A DNA stretch of 64,000 nt. It comes from Hirundichthys speculiger. Taxonomy: Eukaryota; Chordata; Actinopteri; Beloniformes; Exocoetidae. The notes beneath the pieces are model-generated. The model made no database searches. It was not told the origin of the DNA and worked only from the letters and a program-made list of their open reading frames with translations. Both the position numbers and the translations under genes were made by a program. Positions 1 through 10,100 of this stretch are shown here, one piece after another. Position 1 is the first letter of the stretch. Each line of letters opens with the position of its first letter. The stretch is from positions 223,973 to 287,972 of the forward strand of contig JAGFBZ010002310.1 of assembly GCA_018398805.1 (NCBI GenBank), read 5' to 3'.

Positions 1-29
1 TGCAGCGTTACCGCCAAGCAGACACCTAC

Positions 30-131
30 GTCAATTAGATTCTTGGCGTGGAAAACGTCAGAGATCTCGTAGCCGAGCAGATCCTCTTTGGTTCTCCCCA
101 GACCCTGGATGTTGACGTGCTGGACCACCAC
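30..131 (-). CDS. samm50: samm50 coding exon 3 (start of POTRA domain), partial gene
   Basis: On the minus strand a TTGCAG acceptor (132-137) opens a 34-codon phase-0 exon that ends at a GTAGGT donor (24-29). It reads [19 protein letters not shown], then [15 protein letters not shown], and closely resembles the start of the POTRA domain of vertebrate SAMM50 (VVVQHV...GLGRTK...KNLI). SAMM50 is the core of the SAM complex, which folds and inserts beta-barrel proteins into the mitochondrial outer membrane; the POTRA domain faces the intermembrane space. Joined to exons 1 and 2 it gives a 79-residue N-terminus. The rest of the POTRA domain and the 16-strand barrel lie beyond the left edge. Identification is by recalled family similarity; splice sites, phase and the upstream exons all agree. 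Confidence 0.93.
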
Positions 132-415
132 CTGCAACCAAGGACACGTGACCACGTCACTGCTGCACAGATGGAAGACCAGACCAGACAGCTTCACGTC
201 TGCCTCCGAGATCATTTCTGACACGTAGATCTGTGATACACAGATCATCACTCCTCCACTAGCGTGTTCGTTGGTATGTTGCGTTTGGTTTTCATGACAC
301 GAAGCAGTGGATTGTGGTCAAACATCTCCGCTTTGATCCTGTCCATCCAAACTCCACGTTTCCAGAAGTGTCATGGTTAGTTCAGGTGCAGCGCTGCAAA
401 CCAGAGTCACGCTGC

Positions 416-1326
416 CGTGCTGACTGTAGAGGTAGATCCTTCTTATCCTGACTGTAGAGGCAGATCCTTCCCATCCTGACTGTAGAGGTAGATCCTTCCC
501 ATCCTGACTGTAGAGGCAGATCCTTCCCATCCTGACTGTAGAGGCAGATCCTTCTCATCCCGACTGTAGAGGCAGATCCTTCCCATCCCGACTGTAGAGG
601 CAGATCTTTCTCATCCTGACTGTAGAGGCAGATCCTTCTCATCCTGACTGTAGAGGCAGATCCTTCTCATCCTGACTGTAGAGGCAGATCCTTCTCATCC
701 TGACTGTAGAGGCAGATCCTTCTCATCCTGACTGTAGAGGCAGATCCTTCTCATCCTGACTGTAGAGGCAGATCCTTCTCATCCTGACTGTAGAGGCAGA
801 TCCTTCTCATCCTGGTCGTAGAGGCAGATCCTTCTCATCCTGACTGTAGAGGCAGATCCTTCTCATCCTGACTGTAGAGGCAGATCCTTCTCATCCTGAC
901 TGTAGAGGCAGATCCTTCCCATCCTGACTGTAGAGGCAGATCCTTCTCATCCTGACTGTAGAGGCAGATCCTTCTCATCCTGACTGTAGAGGCAGATCCT
1001 TCTCATCCTGACTGTAGAGGTAGATCCTTCTCATCCTGACTGACTGTAGAGGCAGATCCTTCTCATCCTGACAGATCCTTCTCATCCTGACTGTAGGTAG
1101 AGGATCCTTCTCATCCTGACTGTAGAGGCCTAGATCCTTCCATCATCCTGTAGAGGTAGATCCTTCTCATCCTGACTGTAGAGGACTGTAGAGGTAGATC
1201 CTTCTCATCCTGACTGTAGAGGTAGATCCTTCTGACCCTCCTGACTGTAGAGGTAGATCCTTCTCATCCTGACTGAAGAGGTAGATCCTTCCCATCCTGA
1301 CTGTAGAGGTAGATCCTTCTCATCCT
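416..1326. repeat. 28-bp minisatellite (VNTR) in samm50 intron 2
   Basis: Roughly 32 tandem copies of a 28-bp unit containing tgactgtagaggcagatcc. The first 600 bp are highly regular. From about 1030 to 1300 the units are broken by short duplications and deletions (for example actg repeated, or a truncated cagatcc unit). The array lies wholly inside samm50 intron 2 (132-1583). Long open frames on the minus strand (318-642) are products of the repeat and not genes. The rest of the intron shows nothing recognisable. Confidence 0.95.
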
Positions 1327-1583
1327 TGCAGTCGTTCCAAACAAGCCAGACTGACCTGTCATGAACGTCAATATTCAATGTGCTAACTGAGACTCTGAGA
1401 TGGCGCTCCAGACTCAAGGACATTTGGATTTTCTCTGAACCCTGCTGTGTCACCTTATTATAACGAACTTGCTTGGGTTAACTACTGCATTCATAAGCCA
1501 TTTTTCTGCTGGTTGAGGAACTCCAGATTGCATGACAGCAGACACATTTGACACATTTAAGACAGCGCACCATCGTTACTCAC

Positions 1584-1697
1584 GTCTTTGTTTTCTAAGA
1601 TCTCCTGCTTCGAGTCTTGCTCCCGCTCTGGTGCTTCGATCAGGTCATCAGGACTCATACCCAGATCCCGGCCGTGCATTGGGACGGGATCCATACT
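1584..1697 (-). CDS. samm50: samm50 coding exon 2
   Basis: Minus-strand exon of 38 codons with acceptor ATGCAG (1698-1703) and donor GTGAGT (1578-1583), phase 0 at both ends. It encodes [16 protein letters not shown] followed by [22 protein letters not shown]. The acidic end with KQEILENKD matches the segment just before the POTRA domain in vertebrate SAMM50. This N-terminal segment is poorly conserved in the family, so its divergent first half is expected. It splices in frame from exon 1 (3636-3656) and into exon 3 (30-131). Confidence 0.93.
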
Positions 1698-1754
1698 CTG
1701 CATCAGGGGCAAGAACACTGATTTAGACTGTTGTCTATGCTACATAAGACCACG

Positions 1755-2205
1755 TACAAGTACAAGTCCCAAAGAGACTGGGACGCCGTGTGAAACTGAA
1801 ATAAAATCAGAATACAAGGATTTTCAAAACAGCACATAAAGAACAAATCAGATGTCGAGACATTTGACCATTTCATGGAAAATATGAGTTCATTTAGACT
1901 TTGATGGCAGCAACACGTCTCTGAGAAGTTGGAACAGGAGCAACGAACAGCTGGAAAACTAACCGGTACCAAATTAAAAAACAACTGGAGGAGCATTCGA
2001 CAGCTAATCAGGTCATAAAGGAGCATTTCAGAGAGATAGAGACTCTGATGATCCACCATCTGCAGTACATGTCAACAAGGAGGTCACATTAGTGTCTATG
2101 GCAGCTGGAACATCTGGAACGGCTCCATCAATGCTGAAGAGAACATGGAGGTTTCAGAGAATTCTGCTCCATCCAGACAAACGTCTCTTTCAGGGAAGAC
2201 CTTCC
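1755..2205. mobile_element. Left part of a fish DNA-transposon-like repeat (family A), interrupted
   Basis: This block has the recurring fish repeat that contains gggacgc near its start, then a stretch with catttcatggaaaatatgag and a later tgtctatggcagctgg. The same block recurs at 33459-34735 in the same order. The matching right end (aataaaatatgagttta) is displaced to 3050-3115, so about 850 bp were inserted. The superfamily is not established here. The open frame on the minus strand at 1703-2059 shows no domain I recognise. Confidence 0.65.
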
Positions 2206-3049
2206 ATATTTTCTAGCATATAGATTGTGCTAGTAAAAGTGGCATATTATGCTAGTGGCAGTGCTCGTTTTTTGCCCAAAATATGCTCAAATTATGCACG
2301 CTTTTCAAAATTATGCTACTTTTTAAAAAAAATTATTCTGTACACAAACTTCACAACTCACAAGACAAGTTTGAAAATGTATTTTATTAACCCTGGCCTG
2401 ACGTTCTGGGCCCGGTTGTTCAAAAAACCTGGGTAACTTTATCCGGTGGTTAGGCCTATACGGCGGATAAATCTGCTATAGCGGATAGTTATCCAGCGAA
2501 CAAAAATAGGTTGCACAAAGCCTGGATAGTGTGGTGGATAACTATCCGCGGATAGCTTGCTAACCATCGCGTGTAGCAGAGCGTGGCACAGTTTGCGCAA
2601 GGTTTTGCACTCAAATGGCCTCCAGTTACCATGGCAAAGTATGCAAATTTCGAGTAAACAACGAACTGTGCGCTAGCAGCGCGCACGCTGGGTTTCAAAA
2701 CAAATAAAAAACAAATACAGTGAAAACTAAACCATGCAGTTTCTGACAAAGCCCTGGATAACAAAATTTAACATTGAATAATCTCGCTCGTTTCTGAACC
2801 ACGCAATCCTTCCGGTTCCATTTCATCGAATTCCCGCGGTATCTCAACACAAGTAAAAAACAATCGCAAAATAGGAGTGAAACCGACTGTTAATAGTATT
2901 CGTTTTTAGTAGCTGAGATCTTCATTTTCTTGAATTATTCTAAAATTGTGCTATTAGGACAAGAAAATATACGGATTATGCTAGCAGTACTACTTTTGGA
3001 AAAAGGGCAAAAATTATGCTCAATTCCTCAGATTATGCCAAAAATAAGG
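2206..3049. mobile_element. Insertion inside family A: AT-rich repeat carrying a second element
   Basis: Flanks rich in attatgct words (2215-2330 and 2930-3045) enclose a distinct segment that starts near 2408 (gggcccggttgttc) and contains several tatccgcgg-like words. This suggests an element within an element. Borders are approximate, and I could not define TIRs or target duplications. Confidence 0.45.
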
Positions 3050-3115
3050 GAATAAAATATGAGTTTACGAGGTTTGAAAATCATTGATTTCTGATTTTAT
3101 TTACATTTTACAATT
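3050..3115. mobile_element. Right end of the interrupted family A element
   Basis: The segment aataaaatatgagttta followed by a gatttctgattttatttac stretch matches the right terminus seen at about 34710-34735. It completes the copy that begins near 1755. Confidence 0.55.
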
Positions 3116-3635
3116 TGTAATATGTAATAAAAGCCTTCAATGAAAAGACCCAACAACAAATCTGCACGTCTCCTCTGAAGAGGGCAGGGAAGTCAGTGGG
3201 CGTGGCTCACAGGAGCTGCTGGGCGTGGCTCAGAGGAGCTGGGCGTGGTTCAGGACTGATGTCCTACAACTCTGAAAGTCACGACAAACGGAGGGCTCGC
3301 GGAATAAAAACCTTCCCTCAGGTTTTGTTTGAATTTGTATTAAAATAAACGGCTTCAGCGTATCCCTCTCTGTGTGCACACCCCCTGAAACATCAGTGCG
3401 TTATCAATAAAGACGCTTTTACCGGAGACCCGGTGACTTTTTATGACGTCAGCGTCGTTTAGCGGTCCCGTTAGTCGTTCAACCGTCTCCCTGCAGCGGT
3501 CTGGACGCCGTGGCTACAGTTTGGTGGCGGTTTTTCTGCTACCTGAACATGCTGTGCTGGTGAGTCTGCAGCCGTCAGCTAGGTCAACGCCGGAGACGCT
3601 CGTGCAGGCCGTCTGCGGCTCTCAGGGCGGCTTAC

Positions 3636-3656
3636 CTTCGCATGGACGGTCCCCAT
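3636..3656 (-). CDS. samm50: samm50 coding exon 1 with start codon
   Basis: On the minus strand ACCATGG starts a 7-codon coding segment, MGTVHAK, followed directly by the donor GTAAGC (3630-3635). MGTVHA- is the N-terminus of vertebrate SAMM50, and the phase-0 donor joins exon 2. The start sits in a strong Kozak context (ACC before ATGG). The frame stays open upstream to another ATG at 3858, but that stretch resembles no SAMM50 sequence and is read as 5' UTR. The exon is far too short to be found by ORF length alone. Confidence 0.92.
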
Positions 3657-3900
3657 GGTAACGACCCGGTCCCACAAACCTCTCCGGGCGAACGCTGCTG
3701 CTCTTTCACGGCCGAGAACACTGAGATAATGGGCTACTGTCTCAGGTACCAAACCCCCTTCATGGAAGACGCCATGACAGTCGCTATCTGCTCTCGTGCT
3801 GCCTTCAAGTACCTGACGTGACGTCCGGTAACTTCCAGACTTCACGGCGCACGCGTCCAACTCGAGGCCCGCGAGCCAAATCTGGCCGGTCCTTACTTTC
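3657..3900 (-). promoter_or_regulatory. samm50: samm50 5' UTR and promoter region
   Basis: CpG-rich stretch directly upstream of the samm50 start codon, with several CG clusters around 3690-3870. No TATA box is evident, as is usual for a housekeeping mitochondrial gene. The transcription start cannot be placed from sequence alone. Confidence 0.5.
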
Positions 3901-4083
3901 AGTCTTTCTCAGAGATATAGTCACAGAGATTTAGATGAATATAAATATATACCGCATGATTATTTCTCTTTTAAATGGAGCCACATCTGTCAGGAACATC
4001 TGCGTGATCAGCAGCAGAGCTGAGGATGATCACTTCTGGGACCAGTTTGATCGTCCTGTTGGTACCAGAGTGACCAACAGAAC

Positions 4084-4232
4084 CACGAGACCAGACTAGT
4101 GACCAGCAGGAGGAGGAGGAGCCAGGCTGGTGACCAGCAGGAGGAGGAGGAGCCAGACTGGTGACCAGCAGGAGGAGGAGGAGGAGCCAGACTGGTGACC
4201 AGCAGGAGGAGGAGGAGGAGGCCAGGGTGACT
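4084..4232. repeat. Purine-rich minisatellite of about 35-bp units
   Basis: About four tandem copies of a unit containing gaccagcaggaggaggagg and gccagactggt, with unit length varying through the number of gga triplets. The overlapping leucine- and proline-rich frames are products of the repeat. Confidence 0.85.
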
Positions 4233-4597
4233 GGTTGTACCAGCCAGGCTGTGTAGCGGTTCCTCCACACAGTCACATTTTCTTGTGGAAATTGTGAGAT
4301 TTTATTTCAATTTCCCCCTTTTTTTATTACAAAAAGTCATAATATTGCAAAATGTTCCATTTTATGGCAAAATATTCCTGGTTTAAAAGCATAAATGTGC
4401 TATTTTGATAGCATCACTTATCATAGCAGTTTCAGTGAACAAGCTTCCTTTCATAATTACTTTTCTTTAAAATCAGAGTTGACAGTTTCTGTGTGGAAGT
4501 GCGTCACTCAGAGAGACGTTAACATTTCCTACGCTCATAAACGCACCACGGTCCGGTCTCTCTGTGGTGGGACAGAAACGGAGCTGACATTGATCCT

Positions 4598-4612
4598 CCA
4601 GCAGATGGCGCT
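4598..4612 (+). promoter_or_regulatory. CTCF consensus match
   Basis: ccagcagatggcgct fits the vertebrate CTCF core consensus CCASYAGRKGGCRSY at every position. It lies between the two divergent promoters. Occupancy cannot be judged from sequence. Confidence 0.45.
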
Positions 4613-6180
4613 GTTTGTCTTCTCTTCATCCAGCTTCCTCTCAGAATAACCTCACTGCTCCTGAACTGAATCTTGTTCATCACCAGAAACAGAAACATCA
4701 GAGTTTTATCTGTTAAACCAACATAAAGTCCTCGAAGAATTTACACAATTTATTTCATTTAATCAGACTGAACAGCAGAGTCAGAAAGATTTCTTCTAGT
4801 TTTCATGAAATCTATCAAGTTAGAGACATTAGAAATGTTTGGTCGTGACATTCCAGATTATTGAAAATCTTTATTGCTCAGCTCATTTTATTCCAAATGT
4901 AAATATATATATATATAGAGGCGTGAGCCAGCAAGAGACACAGACGACCCCTGACTGGGGTATTTTATTTTATTTCATCTAATTTTTGATGAGAAGAAAT
5001 AAAAGTAAGGTTGTAGCTAAACTCCATCTGTGGTATTTGTTTTGTCCCGTTAGCAGTGAAGTGATCAGTCGGCTCCTTATGATGAAAACCAGTTTCAGTT
5101 TGACGCTTGACCAGACTGACCTGAAGCTTTGGTTCGTGATCGTCCTCTGCTCTCGTTAGCTAAAATGTTTGCTCATTTAAAAGGGCTTAAAGCTGAATTT
5201 CCACAGTTTTATTTGTCCAGACTGTTTTTTAATCTTTGAAATGAGCGAATGGCTGGAGAGAGTTAAAGCAGGCGGATTAGCCGGCCGGTGAATCTGAATC
5301 TGCCCCAGCATCAGCATCCACGTCCCAGCATTCATAGCTCCGTCTGAGATCTGGGTGTGATCGCTTCACCGGAGCAATAACTTAGTTTTAGTGCTCCTTC
5401 ATGAAAGTGTCAATAATAAGAGACTGTGGAGCGTGAAAGAGCGAAATGTGAACACGGTGCAGAACAGATGGTTTGATTATAGCTATAAAAAAAAACAGTT
5501 TTTGAGTGGAACATAAAAAACAGAACCAACATAAACAAGATGCTGCTGCTGCTGCCGGACTGTCACGAGCTGCAGCGTGCTGCCCAGAGGATGCTGTTAA
5601 TGTGATACCAATGTGGAGCTGGATGTGTGAAATCGCCTGACATCATCTCCGGATTTACGAGCATCAGCGGTGGAGCCTGAAGGCATCGTCTGCATCTTCT
5701 GTTTCTTCCAGCCAGAGGTGATCCATGAGGAAGGACATTAAAGCTGCAGCTGAAGCATGATTGAACATTCCTGAGGACTGTCTGTGGGCTTTTTTTTTCA
5801 TTTACTGGTTCTGAATGTTGCTCTTTTTATTTTTATTTTGATGGAAACATGGAACATAAAACTTTAAAGGAGCTTCATCAGAACCAACAGCTTCCTGGAC
5901 TTTGGTTTATTTCTATTTTGGACATCTCAGAAGTCCAATCTTGTCACTATTTAAGTGTGAGCTGAGATACAGAAGGGCTTTTTTTTCCCACTGAGAGGCA
6001 GGTGAGGGCTGACGTTGTTTCAGAAACAAATTTTTGACATTTTAGAAAAAAAAAAGAAATAAAAAGTAAAAGAAAAATGTCCCCTTCTGGATTCTTTACG
6101 CTCATCCTGGAGACTATGAGCTCCTAATTGGGTTGTGCCAGATAGAAATGAGTCTTTAACGATTTTACTGTTATGATTTT

Positions 6181-6189
6181 GTTTTGTAG

Positions 6190-6222
<33 letters not shown>

Positions 6223-6512
6223 ACCTCTGCTCCCCCCCCTCCCCCCCGCCATGACGCTGCGCTCTTTGCCGCCCAGTCATGCTTTCTCTCTCTTTCTCTC
6301 TCTCTCTCTCTCCTACCGGTACAAAACAAGCCAATCAGAGGGCGTCAATTGCTTCCTCTCAGTCCACCCCCCCCCAACCCCATGCCCCCCCCCCCCCCCC
6401 CAGCTGCTGCCAGTCCACCAGGAACGGTCCTCCTCCTCCTCCGCTATCAGACATACATTCACAAGCGCACCCTTACGCACACATACGCGCACACACATAT
6501 ACACGCGCGCGC

Positions 6513-6548
<36 letters not shown>

Positions 6549-6631
6549 TGTCTCTCGCACACACACACGCGCTCCCAGCCCAGTGCAAACCCCCAGAAAA
6601 AGCCTGCCGGATCCTCACAGCGTCTGTCAGC
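6181..6631 (+). promoter_or_regulatory. scube1: scube1 promoter / 5' UTR region with low-complexity tracts
   Basis: Upstream of the scube1 start codon lie a poly-C run (6190-6220), a CT run (about 6286-6312), a perfect CCAAT box in inverted-Y-box context (ccaatcag, 6331-6338), more poly-C (about 6383-6400) and CA/CT tracts (6480-6560). The CCAAT box about 300 bp upstream of the ATG suggests a TATA-less start between about 6370 and 6560, with the rest being 5' UTR. Proline- and serine-rich open frames here come from the simple repeats. Confidence 0.55.
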
Positions 6632-6719
6632 ATGGGGAGCGCCTGTTTTTCTCGGGACGTTTGTTTGTTGATCCTCCTCATAAATACTTGCAGGGTGATG
6701 GGGAATGTCGGCCTCGCAG
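6632..6719 (+). CDS. scube1: scube1 coding exon 1: signal peptide
   Basis: ATG in a strong Kozak context (cagcATGG: A at -3, G at +4) opens 29 codons plus one base before the donor G|GTAAGT at 6720. The product starts MGSACFSRD, then a hydrophobic VCLLILLI core and NTCRVMGNVGLA. This is a signal peptide, and the next exon completes an Asp codon so that ...GLA joins DVDEC. SCUBE proteins are secreted or surface-tethered EGF/CUB glycoproteins that act in growth-factor and Hedgehog-type signalling, and all start with a signal peptide directly before the first EGF module. Short N-termini beginning MG are common in the family. A 3.26-kb phase-1 intron follows. Confidence 0.9.
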
Positions 6720-8060
6720 GTAAGTGCTCTCCTTTCCCTCCCAGTCTTGCTTCGCGTTAACCGTTACACGGACTTTTCTTTCCTTTTTTTTGTGTTGGGG
6801 GACTTGATTTGGTTTTACCGGTTTAAAGGAGGAAAGGATGGAAACGCGAACGCCAGAAATATTCAGATGAGATCCGCAGGAAACTTTGGAGAGTCACCAG
6901 ACACCATTTAAAGTTTCCATTCGGGAGTTTAGCACCATCTCTCAAAGTGCTGGGTTTTAAAATTGTAATGGCACGTGCGTGATATCGGAGCGGCGTTGCG
7001 CGGATGCAGAAATCAACACTCACCGACTCGTGTTTGCGCATATTTTGTTCCGCCGCCGCGGGTGAGATTTCCTGGCTGACACCGAGCATACATTTCTCTC
7101 TCAGCCGGGTCATTAATTAAGCCATACCTGATCTGGCACATGTTGGAATTTGAATTTTGGCCTAATCTGTTTTTCAGACGTAGATCCGTGACGCGTAAAG
7201 ACGCTTCAGCAGACTTCACTGGAAGTCCTGTCCGCTGCGCCGCTGCGCCACTTTCAGACGGAAACCGCAGCCTGATGCCCGCCTTACGCACTCATATGCT
7301 TTGATTTGGGTTGAGAGGGTTGCCTGTTTTCATATATCACCGTGAAGGGGGGGGGGGGGGGGGGTGGGGTGATTTAGGAAGGTGGTCTGCAGAAGCGCCC
7401 GGCTGTCCGCTAGAGAGCATCTCCCCTCAGCTCTGCTCGCGTTGGTGGCCCCGGAGCTGGATGAGGGAGGAGGTGGAGGACGGCATGTTTTTGTGTGTGA
7501 GTGTATGTAAATGTTGGTTTTGGGGGGTGGTGGGGGGGGTGGAATGGGCCCGTCAGAGAGTCCCAGGAGGAGCACGGCAGCAGGGGCCCAATATCGACCC
7601 CGCAGCGGCCGCGGGAGCGGCGCATTGTTCTGGCCCCCAGCCGCCGGTGAGGAGCTCCTCTGGAGACGGCAGCCGCCCCGGCGGGGCCCTGCGGGAGGAG
7701 CGGAGACACTGAAGTGAAGTGGAAAATGTCCCCTCTTGTAAATATCACAGAAGACACATAAACTTGTTGCTGCTTCGCTCGCGGCCTCAGACTTCCCCTC
7801 TCTCACCCGCCGCCTGCTTTAACGGGGGAAATGTTTAACATAAATACTGTTTTATGTTTCATTTATTGCTCTTCTACGGCTGAGCCAGACAGAGAGAGAG
7901 GGGGGGGCCATGCCACATGCCTCCTCCAGCAAAGGTTGCCTAATGTGTGCAGAGGCTCTATTTGCAGCGCGTTTGAAGCAGCGGATGAGGAGAGGAGCTC
8001 TGCTGTGATGCAAACATCTCCTGACTGACAGATGTAATTTATTTACATGTGTTCCCGTGT
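6720..8060 (+). other. scube1: CpG-rich start of scube1 intron 1
   Basis: GC- and CpG-rich sequence continues past exon 1 (especially about 6960-7700, including a G run at 7347-7364), consistent with a CpG island that covers the promoter, exon 1 and early intron 1. Open frames here on both strands are GC-rich shadows with no recognisable domain. No further exon is supported. Confidence 0.5.
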
Positions 8061-8390
8061 TGCGCGTGCGTAATGAGCTGTCCTTCTGACCTTGGATTCA
8101 AGCCCAGATGTGACCAGCTCCTCCATCAATAAGGTGATCAATGGAGGAGCCATTGTTCTCTGCTGCTGGATCTGGGATGTGTTGGTTTCAAAGGTGTATT
8201 AAAGTTAAACAATCCAACTGGGTTTTGTGGAGTTTGTGAAACTCTACATAGAGCAGCCAGAGGAAAACCAGTCTGTTTGGGCTTTTTTAAAATTTTATTT
8301 TACTTGTTGCTCTGAACCTCAAAGCGGTGTGAACAGATGTTTCATCCCTCTGTTCTGTGACAAGAGGTTTTAAAGTCCACCGTTGCAGTT

Positions 8391-8551
8391 TATGATTTTT
8401 TTTTTTTTTTTTTTCAGTTTGAAGCCTGCGCCGATCATTTATATTTCTTCGGATAAGTTGATATATTCCAATCAGGAGCAGGACTTTTCATTCGGAGCCA
8501 ACATCCAGTACCGCTGCTCCTTAATATGCTCGCCCACGGGCCCCTGCTGCG
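8391..8551 (+). other. Possible cryptic or poison exon in scube1 intron 1
   Basis: A T-run polypyrimidine tract ending in cag (8391-8417) precedes 134 bases that end at a good donor, G|GTACGT (8552). If spliced after exon 1 (phase 1), the junction codon is followed at once by TGA, so it could not belong to the normal SCUBE protein. It is either a chance splice-site pair or a non-productive exon. Confidence 0.25.
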
Positions 8552-9304
8552 GTACGTCCAAACAGGAAAATTAGTATTCCTGTCAGTTAGTTCGACCTCC
8601 TTTTGTCCTGCCAGCGTGGACATTTGGACAATAATCTGTTTATTGATCTGTTTAGATCCACTCAGCCTTAATTGCTCTTGTTTTTTTGAGCTCCATGAAA
8701 CCACTTTATAATATAAGCTCTCTAATAAATCATGTTATATGATTATTATTTTAATAATCCAGAAGCCGAGGGGATAAAATCCTGACTTGTTTTCCTCGTG
8801 ATGAATAAACTCAACTTTCACAAGTGAAAGTGTTGGAGTTTGGAACTAAGCAGTTTAAGTTTTTTTGTTTTTTAGCACTTTTCTTTATGAAGAATTTCAA
8901 AGGCAGTGACAGAAATCTGTTGTCTCAGAAGTTTTAGATTATTTAAAAGCTCTCATGTTGGCTTCAACAGTTTTCAGCCCTTTACTGTTGAGGAAGTTCT
9001 TAAAGAAGTTTAAATTCTTCATATTAGTGCAGATCTCTACACTTTAGAAACTGCAGCATCACAGCAGAGCATCTTAAAATATATTTTTAATCTCACTTTG
9101 TCCAGCCTGGAAATTCCTTTCTTTCATATTCCTGGTGTTTAAAGGTTGAGCGTCTTATATAACTGCAGACCAGGTCAAAACTGTCGAGCTTATCCAAAAT
9201 CTTACAGCTGAAGACTTCTCTTTAGTTTCTTTTTAGATTAATTTACAGTTTTGACCTCACATCAATCTGGACATAGGAAAAGAACTCGGTGCATTAAATG
9301 CAAA

Positions 9305-9800
9305 CATGCTTAGAAGTTGTGCCATCTGGGGGTGTGCCACAAGGCTCTATTCTCGGCCTGGTTCTTTTCAGTAGTTGGCGTAACAAATGCAAACGGTCAT
9401 TTTTATGTTGTTCTGTTTTATGATGTTCTGTTTTTAAAACCTTCTCTGAACTGAAACTGGCTCTCAAGTTCTGTTGTCTTCTAAGGGTAAGAAGCTTCAG
9501 GTCACCCCTGATGGTCCAGTCACTGAAGTTATTCCTTCTTTTAAATATTAAATGAACTCTTTAACATTGAAGCTTCATATTGACTCTCTGGTTAAAAAGC
9601 TGCACTTCAGATTGAGTTTTTATTTCAGAAATAAGTTGTTTTACTTTCTGTGCAAGAAAGACACTTCTTTCTGCTTCATTCATGCCCCTAACCCAAGCAG
9701 CTGTCTTGGATCCAGTTTCTCACGTTTCCCTGCGCTTCACAACGAGCTGTAAACCTCCGATCCATCGCTACGAACTGTTTTCCCGGGTTGGATGAATTGA
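9305..9800 (+). mobile_element. Degenerate LINE reverse-transcriptase remnant
   Basis: 9309-9370 translates to EVVPSGGVPQGSILGLVLF, the GVPQGSxLGPxLF block of non-LTR retrotransposon reverse transcriptases. Downstream, about 9670-9780, the words HAP and the LDPVSH...LRF pattern fit the C-terminal part of the same LINE type, with frameshifts and stops throughout. Inactive fossil within scube1 intron 1. Confidence 0.75.
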
Positions 9801-9977
9801 AATTGAAATGCATCAAGTCCACTGGAATAACTTTTATATAAAACAAGAGCCGCAGATATCGATCCAACTGACAGTTTCACAGTTTTGCATCATTATTCAC
9901 AGCAAACATTGCGAGCTCATTACTGAATCCTCAGGGACACGAGCATAATTAGCTATTGATGTTTTGTGTTTGCGCAG

Positions 9978-10100
9978 ATGTCGACGAGTGTGCGGAGGGC
10001 TCGGACGACTGCCACATCGACGCCCTCTGCCAGAACACGCAGACGTCTTACAACTGCATCTGCAAGCCGGGCTTCAAGGGAGACGGCAAGCACTGCGAGG
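9978..10100 (+). CDS. scube1: scube1 coding exon 2: EGF-like domain 1
   Basis: Acceptor gcgcag (9972-9977) and donor G|GTGAGT (10101) bound a 123-base phase 1-1 exon. It encodes one complete EGF module starting (D)[18 protein letters not shown] and ending [13 protein letters not shown]. All six cysteines are present. The DVDE lead and the N...Y pair in QNTQTSYNC fit the calcium-binding EGF consensus. The order DVDEC, CHIDA, CQNT is diagnostic of SCUBE EGF-1. The glycine before the last cysteine (PGFKG) is conserved. It joins exon 3 as CED-MDEC, so no exon is missing in the 23-kb intron 2. Confidence 0.93.

Larger units (their letters stand above)
3901..6180. other. Intergenic region between samm50 and scube1
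   Basis: Mostly AT-rich unique-looking sequence with no coding exon I can support. It contains the purine-rich minisatellite at 4084-4232, a short TA run near 4906-4916 and a CTCF-consensus match at 4598-4612. A degraded fragment with ggcccgcgagccaaat (3867-3882) resembles the hAT-type element at 46221. Confidence 0.6.

Noticed and set aside
416..1326. Regular 28-bp repeats resembling a CRISPR array
   Set aside because: The units are directly adjacent with no unique spacers, and the context is a vertebrate intron. It is a minisatellite.
3579..3860. 93-codon minus-strand frame as a separate small gene
   Set aside because: Its MGTVHAK part is samm50 exon 1; the upstream part is 5' UTR and the end runs past the GTAAGC donor into intron 1.
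7330..7806. Long minus-strand frame over scube1 intron 1
   Set aside because: Proline-rich reading of a CpG-rich region with a G run; no domain or splice support.
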